Of a stretch of 12,315 bases of DNA, positions 1 to 7,358 are shown in pieces. Location of the stretch: assembly GCA_025529335.1 (NCBI GenBank), contig JAMYHX010000792.1, forward strand, positions 1 to 12,315. The letters run 5' to 3'. Below the pieces are notes generated by a model. It was given only the letters and a program-made list of their open reading frames with translations. It ran no database searches and was not told the origin of the DNA. Origin of the DNA: Rhizopus sp. PT2906. Its lineage: Eukaryota; Mucoromycota; Mucoromycetes; Mucorales; Rhizopodaceae. A program made the position numbers and the translations under genes. The stretch's first letter is position 1; every line of letters begins with the position of its first letter.

Positions 1-1506
1 GCTGTCAGTTTGCATCAAACAATCAAGGTCGATGACGAACTGGAAATCAAAGCGTACTATGCAGGTCATGTCTTGGGTGCTGCCATGTTTTATGTACGCG
101 TTGGACATGAATCTGTTGTCTATACAGGAGATTATAACATGACACCTGATCGTCATTTAGGTTCTGCGTGGATAGATAAGGTGAGACCCGACGTGCTGAT
201 CACAGAGAGTACCTATGCAACAACAATTCGTGACTCGAGACGAACCAGAGAACGTGATTTTCTGGCCAAGGTGCATGAATGTGTGCTGAATGGCGGCAAC
301 GTGATTATTCCTGTGTTTGCTCTGGGCCGCGCGCAGGAGCTGTGTATCTTGATTGAATCGTATTGGGAACGTATGGGGCTCAATGTGCCTATTTACTTTT
401 CCACAGGTTTGACGGAACGCGCAACTGAATTTTATAAACTCTTTATTGCCTGGACAAATCAAAAGATCAAGTCAACCTTTTCTCAACGCAACATGTTTGA
501 TTTTAAGCATATTCAAGTGTGGCATCGTAATTATCTTGAACAGACAGGACCAATGGTTGTCTTTGCGACACCCGGTATGTTGAATGCGGGCACCTCTTTG
601 GAAATTTTCCGCAAATGGGCGCCAGATCCCAAAAACATGGTCATCATGCCTGGTTATTGTGTCGCAGGCACGGTAGGGGCCAAAGTGCTAGCAGGACAAA
701 AGGTGATTGAGCTGGACAAGTACAACCGATTTGAAGTCAATATACAAGTCAAAAACCTATCATTTAGTGCCCATGCCGACGCCAAGGGTATCATGCAACT
801 TATCAGACAATGCGAGCCAAGGAATGTTGTCCTTGTGCATGGTGAGCGAAACAAGATGAGCTTTCTAAGTAGCAAAATTATGAATGAGTTTGGTGTGGCG
901 TGCTACATGCCTGCAAATGGGTGCAGTATCCGTATTGAGACGACCAAGGTCATACAAGCAAAGATTAGTACGAGCTTATTGAAAAAGTACCTGTCAGTAT
1001 CATCAAACAATAACAGCACATCAATAGCCGGGGATACGCCTACCGAGCGAGAGGCTGCAGTTAGCACCTTTAGACCAAAACCTTCGATACCCATCCATGG
1101 CGTGTTATTGATGAACATGGATACCAAACAAAACAGCACAAGCATTGAGATCATACAACCAGATCAGTTATATGAAGATCCAAGTCAGAAGAAAGCCAAA
1201 AGAAAGATGTTCTTCCAAGTTGAGAAACCGTTCAATGTTTCGACGATATTATCGGATATAGCGCATACAGAGAGTTCATTCCAAGACGATCAAAAGAGAA
1301 TACTGGACATATTACAAGTTAATTTGACAAAGTCAATAGGAACATCATGGCCGATTGAGAGAAATACGACGTCGATATGCATTCAGAGTGTCTTGATTGA
1401 TGTAGAAAAGCCTAATGTACTTTGTATCAAATGGAGTATTGAAGATGAAGATTTGGCAGGTTTTATTTTAGGAACAGTGAATACGCTTTTATACAGTAGC
1501 TCATAG
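1..1506 (+). CDS. INTS11: Integrator complex subunit 11 (RNA endonuclease), 5' partial
   Basis: This is the C-terminal 501 residues of the Integrator catalytic subunit, a nuclear metallo-beta-lactamase/beta-CASP endonuclease that cleaves nascent snRNA and other Pol II transcripts. The frame is open from base 1 and reads AVSLHQT before a VDDELEIKAYYAGHVLGAA block, so the first roughly 135 residues, including the HxHxDH metal motif, lie outside the window. Counting the codon at base 10 as residue 1, I see the motif-3 His in AGHVLG (H20), the motif-4 Asp in TGDYNM (D41), the beta-CASP acid in LITESTYATT (E66), and the His residues of SFSAHAD (H255) and LVHGE (H277). All residues needed for catalysis in this part are present. 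Residues from about 311 to 498 form a divergent C-terminal region ending in a conserved-looking IEDEDLAGF stretch, the part that pairs with INTS9 in animals. Wording such as GDYNMTPDRHLG separates it from CPSF73/Ysh1. No intron is seen in these 1.5 kb. Confidence 0.95.
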   Translation, partial: AVSLHQTIKVDDELEIKAYYAGHVLGAAMFYVRVGHESVVYTGDYNMTPDRHLGSAWIDKVRPDVLITESTYATTIRDSRRTRERDFLAKVHECVLNGGNVIIPVFALGRAQELCILIESYWERMGLNVPIYFSTGLTERATEFYKLFIAWTNQKIKSTFSQRNMFDFKHIQVWHRNYLEQTGPMVVFATPGMLNAGTSLEIFRKWAPDPKNMVIMPGYCVAGTVGAKVLAGQKVIELDKYNRFEVNIQVKNLSFSAHADAKGIMQLIRQCEPRNVVLVHGERNKMSFLSSKIMNEFGVACYMPANGCSIRIETTKVIQAKISTSLLKKYLSVSSNNNSTSIAGDTPTEREAAVSTFRPKPSIPIHGVLLMNMDTKQNSTSIEIIQPDQLYEDPSQKKAKRKMFFQVEKPFNVSTILSDIAHTESSFQDDQKRILDILQVNLTKSIGTSWPIERNTTSICIQSVLIDVEKPNVLCIKWSIEDEDLAGFILGTVNTLLYSSS

Positions 1507-1513
1507 CTACAAA

Positions 1514-1519
1514 AATAAA
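1514..1519 (+). terminator. candidate poly(A) signal of INTS11
   Basis: An exact AATAAA lies 8 nt after the INTS11 stop codon. It is the best nearby candidate for 3' end formation, though unusually close to the stop. In AT-rich DNA this hexamer also occurs by chance. Confidence 0.4.
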
Positions 1520-2044
1520 ACCCCTTTTATTTTTCTCACTGAATTTATTGATTGAAGAAGATAACGGAAATCCTACTAATGAAGAAGGCATGGCAGTTTC
1601 AGTTGTTGAGATAAAAAGTCGATGTGTATCACCTCCTTGATGATATGACAACCCCTCGATAGCTATCTTAATCCAAAGACTGTCCGCAAAATACGTTCAT
1701 ATATAATGCGATGTGTTCATGATTAATTCAAGTAATAGCCTTGTGTTCATATACTACATCAAAAGCAAAAACGTGTATCACTACCTCTTTGCTGATCACC
1801 CTTCCTTCTCCAAATGGAAGTAGTCCTTTTATAAAGTATGAAAGGGGAAAACAAGCTACAAAACGTATTACCGACAAAAGTGTAAGCAGTCTAAAGGGAA
1901 GTCTGGATTTATTGACAATCTATTGAAACAAACAATATTTGGTTCAAAGCTACTTGGTCAACCATGTATTTACAATCAAAGCATAACCATGAAAAAGCCC
2001 TCGAAAAGGGTAAAGAGTATAAAACGGAATAATACATTTTTATA

Positions 2045-2050
2045 TTTATT
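2045..2050 (-). terminator. candidate poly(A) signal of the kinase gene
   Basis: On the minus strand this reads AATAAA, about 10 nt after the TAA stop of the kinase gene and followed by an AT-rich tract. It is a plausible but unproven 3' end signal. Confidence 0.4.
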
Positions 2051-2060
2051 TTTCTAACTC

Positions 2061-4137
2061 TTAGCTCAACTTTCCATCTAAAGACATCACACCTGCGACC
2101 CAGCCACCAGCCATTTTGAAGACAGTGTTTGAGCCTTGAGTCCTTGAGAATCTTAGTTTGATCTTGTCTAATTTTTTTTTGTGTTGCTCTATTTGTATAG
2201 TAAACATGGCCATGCCCTCCTTTTGTTTTACTTTATCTTGTTGTTGTTGCTGTTGTTCCTCACTAGACTGTCGTGCTTTATTTCTACTGAAAAAGGAAGT
2301 TGTCATGGAAGATGTCAAGTGAGAAAGGAGAGGCAAGGAGAGCCGTTTACGAGCCGACGTTGAGGATTCATCACCTACTCCTAAACTGCTTGTTTGACTT
2401 TGTTTATGATTTCTTTTTTGAGGTGGAGCTATGAGGGTGGCTGAAGAAGTATTGGAATTACTTGGCTTTGGGGCATTACGCAATGTAAGGATGCATGATA
2501 ATGAAATGGATGAGGTCTGGAGATAGGTGATACCCATCAATTGGCAAGTCTGTTTCAGGAGTACCATGACTTCTTTCAGGTGATGAGGGGATTTTTGATA
2601 GTCTAGAGTGGCTAGTGCACTGTCAGCGATGTCTATACTACTCGCAATCGAGGAGGCACCCGAGGTGGAAGTAGACGAAAGAGAGGGAGGTCGAGTAGCT
2701 GAAGGATGGGAAAAGAGTGGATGCGTATAGTGAAAATGATAAACTTGATCTCTTGTCATACGTTGGACGATCTGTTTGATGGAGCTCTTTTTTGTGGTTG
2801 TTGTTGAGGTTGATGTGCTAAGTGATGACAGGATGGCTTTCAATCCGGGAGTTTCCCATTTTTCAGTTGATTTGATGCCTAGTTTACGAGCACGAGAACG
2901 TATAGTCTGGAGTAATTCTGATCTTAGTAATTCTACATTTTGTACATGAACCACGTTGGTGCTGTTGCTAGTATTCTGATGAGCCTTGGTTGTATAATAG
3001 GTGGATGGATTGATTGGATGGTAAATGACGGTTTTCTTGACTTTGTGGTATGCATTATCTGTTTCGAGATCTTTGATAAATTGTTTTCTTGTCATATCGT
3101 CATCATCCATGACATCTTCAAATGCTGTCGTCTTTGATACAGGACAAGGTAGCTGACCAAAATTGGTTAGCCAAGGGTCATCTTTGAGTGCTTGACGCAA
3201 GGTCATTCTTTTTCTCCTATCGACTTGCAAGCATTTCTTGATGGTTGCCTGTAGTGCTGGGCTTAATGAGCTAGGCATAGGGAAATTGCATTGACAGACA
3301 TCTTTTTTGAGTTCACCTACAGCTATAAATCTAAAAGTAAATAAAAGAGCACAGTTTTTTTTTTGTTTATTTTACTTACTGCGTGCATGTGAAAAAGGTT
3401 CAAAGCCAGCCGTCATGCGAAATAAGGTGATACCAAGACACCAACAGTCTACTTCAGGGCCATAATATTTTTGGCCTGTGATAATTTCAGGACTATAATA
3501 CAACATGGAGCCACAGATAGTTCTTAGTCTTTGTAAGCCATATCGATTGCCTAATCCAAAATCTGCCAACTTGATCTTTCCATCAGGTGTGACGAGTATA
3601 TTAGGTGTCTATATATTATAATGAGTACATCTAAAAAGATGGAATATTATTCAAATCTACCTTCAGATCACGATGTACAACCCATTTTCTGTGGCAAAAG
3701 TCAACAGCAGAGACGAGTTGTCTAAATAGATGACGTGCTTCATCTTCATCAAGGACACCTTCATCTGTTCGTCGCAGGTAGTCATCCAGGTTCCAACCAG
3801 GTACGTATTCCATCACCAAAAAGAGAGAGTCGCAGCTTTCGTATGTTTCATATAATTTTACAATAGATTCATGTTGTAATAGTTCCATAATGGCAATCTC
3901 TCTTACAAGTCTTGACATAACACGATAATCATGCGCTTGCTTATCAATGACTTTGATTGCCACCGGTTGATTTGTTTCTACATGCTGGGCTAACATGACT
4001 TTACTGAATTTACCACTTCCTAAAGTCTGAACGAATTCATAAGGTCCAATTCCGTTAAGAGAAGTATCTTGATTATGAATTGTTGTTGATGATTGTTTTT
4101 CTAGTTTCTTTTTGCTTTCTTCTGATTTTTTAAACAT
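2061..4137 (-). CDS. CAMKL/SNF1-related Ser/Thr protein kinase with C-terminal KA1-like domain
   Basis: Three exons (4137-3661, 3608-3380, 3322-2061) give a 655-aa protein. Introns are GTAGAT..TATAG (52 nt, phase 0) and GTAAGT..TATAG (57 nt). The kinase domain spans about residues 33-287: glycine loop GSGKFSKV (40-47), AIK lysine K62, helix-C glutamate E80, HRD 155-157, metal-binding N162, DFG 175-177, and LRTICGS with T189 at the position of the LKB1-type activating threonine. All catalytic residues are present, so an active ATP-dependent kinase is expected. Oddities are HRDLKTPN instead of HRDLKPEN and DCWCLG instead of DxWSLG. Residues about 288-480 are Ser/Thr-rich and probably disordered. 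Residues 482-516 and 606-650 look like the two halves of a KA1 membrane/autoinhibitory domain, separated by about 89 low-complexity residues with a Q6 run. The family is clear, but I cannot assign an ortholog (Kin1/MARK, HUNK-like or lineage-specific). Confidence 0.85.
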
Positions 4138-4794
4138 GTTGTAAAAAAGTCAACAATAAAAAAAAGGGATAAAAAAGAAGTGTTTATTATTTAAAAAGAA
4201 AATCTCACTCTCTTTTATGTACAAAAAGGGGAGTTGGATGTAAGTTTAGGAATAAAGAAAAGGGGAAGGGGGGAAAGAAAGACTATAAAGCCTTTTCTAT
4301 GAATACAAATGTCTTTTTTTGATCTTCACATAAATACACAAATAAATAAATAAATAAATAAAAAAGGGGATTCTACATAATTCAATATACCTTTGTTTAA
4401 TATTCATTATAAACTATCAACTAAAAAAAAAGTTTCATTATGATTCAGCCACTCCTTTTTAAAACTACATCGTGCTTAGATTTCAATAGTAAACTGCCTT
4501 TTTTATATATGTGTCGCCATGAAACAATCTTTGCATTTAAGTAGTTTGAACTTGTGATCAAAATATAAAATCTCCCTTGCATCTTTTCAAGGTGGCAAAT
4601 GTATAAAAATAATGTAAACAAATCAAGAAAGCTGATGTTGTACATAAACTTGTCCCCCTTTATTTTGTGAAAATGAATAAGGTTCGCCTCTCTCTCTTTT
4701 TCTTTCTTTTTTTTTAATTTAGAAAACAATCAAAATTATTTATGTAAATAAAAAAGTAAATTAATCATACAAAGAAAGAAATTATGCAAGAAGA
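4138..4794. other. spacer: kinase 5' region and 3' region of the GPI-protein gene
   Basis: This is very AT-rich sequence. Just above the kinase ATG the kinase strand has pyrimidine runs typical of fungal promoters, but I see no clear TATA or CCAAT box. A 94-codon minus-strand frame at 4445-4729 begins with a Lys/Glu homopolymer-like stretch, matches nothing I recognise and is probably chance. No RNA gene is seen. Confidence 0.4.
4341..4363. repeat. AAAT tetranucleotide repeat
   Basis: About five tandem AAAT units run into an A stretch. This is a simple-sequence microsatellite in the AT-rich spacer upstream of the kinase gene, with no visible function. Confidence 0.8.
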
Positions 4795-5716
4795 TTAAAG
4801 AGCAATAGCAGCAGCAGCAGCAACAGCACTCAAGGCAAGAGCAACAGCATTTACGGAGACACCGCTGGCACCATTAGTGTGAGAGGCAGAAGAGCCACTG
4901 GCAGAAACAGTGGAGTTTTTAGAACCAGCAGCAGTGGAGGTAGGTTGAGTGGCGTTACCAGAAGCAGCAGCCTTACCGATAGGTACACTGCCGGATGCAG
5001 CAGGGGCAGAGGCGGTGGCGGCAGCACTTACAGTAGCTATAATAGTCCAATAAATTAATTAAGCTTCTTTAGCATATATATTTTTTCAAAACTTACAAAC
5101 AGGTCTGGCAGTACCCGTGCCATTGAAGTTAAAGACACCAGAGTAGAACCAGTTGTTGTTGGCAGCTTGACCAATACGAAGCCAGTATTGACCAGAAGCA
5201 AAGTCATTGAGAGGATACATCTATAAAAGGTAATGTCACTGAGTTTAAATGCATTTTTTTTATATAGACTGTTTTTTTCCCCTTACATCGTATTTACCAG
5301 CTGAACAGGCAATTGGGGTAGCAGGGTTTGTGATTTGAGCAACCAAGCTTTACATATATATTAGGATATAGTTTGGGATAATTACAGGCATTTAAATCTT
5401 ACTTGGCATTTTTGGCGTCACCATTCATCAATTGGATGTCACAGTTCAATGCGTTTTCGGGAGCAGTAGCGTTCCAAGAGATTTCACCATGTCCTCCAGC
5501 AGACTATATATATATATTTAGTAATGTTAAACTAGACTATATGCGTTATGGTCGATCGAGACTTTACCCAAGTTGAACTAGCCCATGGAGTTACAACCTA
5601 TATAGCTTGTTTTAGTCCTGAGTCACACTAAACTTTATCGTATTTACAGTAATGGAAGCAGCAGCTTGTGAAGCAGCAGCAACAACGGCAGCAGCGGTAA
5701 GGAAAGCACTCTTCAT
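4795..5716 (-). CDS. secreted GPI-anchored Ser/Thr/Ala-rich protein, Kre9/Knh1-like domain
   Basis: Six exons (5716-5648, 5597-5568, 5503-5403, 5347-5287, 5220-5097, 5036-4795) encode 208 aa. All five introns (50, 64, 55, 66, 60 nt) are GT-AG and keep frame. Residues 1-20 are an alanine-rich signal peptide starting MKSAFL. Residues about 21-128 match the Kre9/Knh1-like N-terminal fold seen in many small fungal wall proteins: ITVVTPWASSTWSAGG, ISWNAT, CDIQLMNGD, then YWLRIGQ and WFYSGVF. C54 and C81 could pair. Sequons are seen at N44, N120, N156 and N169. Residues 129-187 form a Ser/Thr/Ala-rich stalk likely to be O-mannosylated. Residues 188-208 are a hydrophobic tail ending at the stop, as expected of a GPI-attachment signal after an Asn/Gly/Ser-rich site. 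The protein probably sits at the plasma membrane or cell wall. Its biochemical role is unknown; related proteins have been linked to beta-glucan assembly. Confidence 0.88.
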
Positions 5717-5789
5717 TTGAAAGGAAAGGGAAGGGAATAAGTTTGGATGAAAGAAGAAGAAAAGGGAAGCGGTGAAGGGAAAGTGAGAA

Positions 5790-5796
5790 ATTTATA
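5790..5796 (-). promoter_or_regulatory. candidate TATA box of the GPI-protein gene
   Basis: On the minus strand this reads TATAAAT, about 74 nt upstream of the ATG at 5716, a usual distance for a fungal core promoter. The stretch between it and the ATG is a purine/pyrimidine-biased leader. The call rests on consensus and spacing only. Confidence 0.5.
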
Positions 5797-6343
5797 CTAC
5801 AATAGTGATTTGTGATACATTGAAAACACGTTCATTGACTTTTAAAAAAGGAAAACAGGTCTTTGGATCGTTCCATTTTTAAATACTTTAAAGCAAAATC
5901 ACTACTCTTGTTACTTCCGTAGACTATAAATAGTGTTTTTCATATTAATGTTTGTTGTTGTGTCCGTTTCACGCTTAAAGATGTATCCATTACTGTATTT
6001 CTTTTTATTGTTTTTTATATTCTCCTCAGTTTGAATCAAGCTCCTTGTTGGGTTGTTTTGCTCTCCTTTATTTTCTTGTTGTTGTTAGAGTAAACTATAA
6101 AAGTAAGCAAACATGAAGCACATGCATAAAAAGTAACATCTCGCTCATTCACTTTTCCTCCCACATAATTTTATTTTTATCAAAACCAATGCCTCGGCTT
6201 TACCCTTTATTTTTCTTTTCTTCAGGGCCTAAAAAAATAGAAAGATGATAGATGAGGTAGATCAATCGTCTCATAAATTAGTAATTAATGTGTATTTATT
6301 AGACTATGCACACTTGGTTGATCCTCACTCGGATTATCATTGG

Positions 6344-6643
6344 TCAAGTACTTTTATAGAAAGGCACAGCTACTTGTATTGATGATAACTGAAGGATACG
6401 TATATATATATATATACGCGTGTGTGTGTGCGTGTGTTTGTGCACATGAAATGCTCTTTGGCCTGGTAGCTTTAAAGTCGCAGGATCATCAGTAGTTGTG
6501 TTTATCCAACCAAGTATCACATACATAGAAAAAGTAGTTGTACAAGAAGGTTTGACAGCTCCGTTGCTGTATAAACATCCCAACTTTTTAAATTCCCGTT
6601 CAAAAGGAGCAATTTGCTTTGACTGCCCTTGAACTTGTTTGTA
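6344..6643 (-). pseudogene. possible decayed coding fragment (open on both strands)
   Basis: The minus strand is open for 99 codons after two adjacent stops. It contains a protein-like part (FEREFKKLGCLYSNGA, then DDPATLKLPGQRAF) before running into the TG/TA microsatellite, where it becomes a meaningless His/Thr then Ile/Tyr repeat. It has no ATG near its beginning. The plus strand is also open at 6450-6632 with an equally protein-like reading (KVAGSSVVVFIQPSITYIEK). Neither matches a family I can name. A relic of a transposon or lineage-specific gene is possible; chance is not excluded. Confidence 0.22.
6398..6443. repeat. (TA)n/(TG)n compound microsatellite with 20-bp palindrome
   Basis: Eight TA units (6401-6416) are followed by CGCG and a TG-rich run. 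Bases 6399-6418 form a perfect inverted repeat, CG-(TA)8-CG, able to extrude a cruciform. Bases 6416-6421 read ACGCGT, the MCB consensus, but this is probably a by-product of the junction between the two dinucleotide runs. Confidence 0.85.
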
Positions 6644-6659
6644 TTATTAATAAGTGTAC

Positions 6660-7065
6660 ACCTTTCAAACTATAAACAGTTATATGGAGCAACTCTGAGT
6701 TGGTTGTCATGAAAGAACATAAAAACCAAGTTCAAATGTGGTCACACAGCGTACACTGACCAAGATAATGTCAAATTGAGGCTTGAGCAGGTAAAAAGTG
6801 CATCAGTTACTGCAAAGAAATACAACTAATGTTTTAATGACGACAATAAAGGTAACAGTGTAAAAAAACAAAGGAGGGAGCTCTAGCAGAGTTTCAAAAA
6901 GTTCGAACTATCTAAAATCGATAGAGATCGATTTGTGAAGAACGTATGGAAATTGTTATTGAACAAAGGCTCAATTTCAGCTTGTAAACAGGGATAAAGA
7001 AGCTAAGGCACAAAAATGTCTCGACTGGACATACGAATGAGGCTATGGCTAGCATCCTCTAGAAA
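6660..7065 (+). pseudogene. possible decayed coding relic
   Basis: Several short runs read like protein in successive frames: SELVVMKEHKNQVQMWSHS, then after a frame change DNVKLRLEQVKSASVTAKK, then KFELSKIDRDRFVKNVWKLL, and finally TGIKKLRHKNVSTGHTNEAM. Each is closed by stops and no single frame stays open beyond about 40 codons. This is what an old, multiply frameshifted gene or transposon fragment looks like, but I recognise no family and AT-rich DNA can mimic Lys/Asn-rich peptides. Confidence 0.2.
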
Positions 7066-7234
7066 AAAAATGTGTCTTTACGTTACTTTAACCGAAGATA
7101 TATTAATGATCTGCTCAAGTCTTATAATATTACTTATAAAAAAAGAAATAGCTGACATTACCAATAAAGGAGTAAAACAATAGAAAAAGTCAATTCACAG
7201 CCACTGTGAAAATAAGCTTGGGTCGCTCCGCCAG

Positions 7235-7281
7235 TCGCGCGATAACTAAATTTTGGGAATTTTTTTTGTCATTCGCGCGCG
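7235..7281 (+). promoter_or_regulatory. CG-rich box pair upstream of MCM2 (candidate E2F/MBF-type sites)
   Basis: Two CpG-dense boxes stand out in AT-rich DNA 78-124 bp before the MCM2 ATG: the palindrome TCGCGCGA (7235-7242) and TTCGCGCGCG (7272-7281). MCM genes are classically induced at G1/S through CGCG-core elements bound by MBF/SBF or E2F. The assignment to such a factor is an inference; a pyrimidine-rich tract follows at about 7285-7345. Confidence 0.5.
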
Positions 7282-7358
7282 TCGTTGTCTTATTTTTGCC
7301 CCCCCTTTTTTTTCTTATTTTACTGTCATTTTTTTAATAATATTTCAGGCCAAGCGAA

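Larger units (their letters stand above)
1507..2060. other. tail-to-tail spacer between INTS11 and the kinase
   Basis: This is a convergent intergenic region, so no promoter is expected. It holds the two AATAAA candidates near its ends. Frame 3 of the plus strand is open from 1500 to 1640 and gives a plausible acidic-then-basic peptide; the opposite strand is also open there. A 61-codon plus-strand frame at 1741-1926 has no recognisable motif. I see no RNA gene. Confidence 0.5.
5797..7230. other. long gene-poor stretch with microsatellite and possible coding relics
   Basis: About 1.4 kb between the divergent GPI-protein and MCM2 promoters holds no intact gene that I can support. It contains AT-rich upstream DNA (5800-6340), a TA/TG microsatellite (6398-6443), a segment open on both strands (6344-6643), and a plus-strand segment (about 6660-7065) where protein-like runs are broken by stops and frame changes. 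No tRNA A/B boxes or snoRNA box pairs at correct spacing were found. Confidence 0.45.

Noticed and set aside
157..1154. Minus-strand open frames inside the INTS11 gene
   Set aside because: They are antisense shadows of a strongly conserved coding region and have no motif of their own.
1741..1926. 61-codon plus-strand frame in the convergent spacer
   Set aside because: It has low coding character, no motif and no promoter; a run of this length is expected by chance.
1940..1955. GGTTCAAA resembling a tRNA B box
   Set aside because: The CC end of the B box is missing and there is no A box or acceptor-stem pairing nearby. A similar GTTCGAAC at about 6901 failed for the same reasons.
4445..4729. 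94-codon minus-strand frame in the spacer before the kinase
   Set aside because: It starts in a Lys/Glu homopolymer-like run in very AT-rich DNA, has no recognisable domain, and lies where the 3' region of the GPI-protein gene and 5' region of the kinase are expected.
6371..6395. TGATGA followed by CTGA, resembling snoRNA C and D boxes
   Set aside because: The boxes are only a few bases apart; a C/D snoRNA needs them about 60-100 nt apart with a terminal stem.
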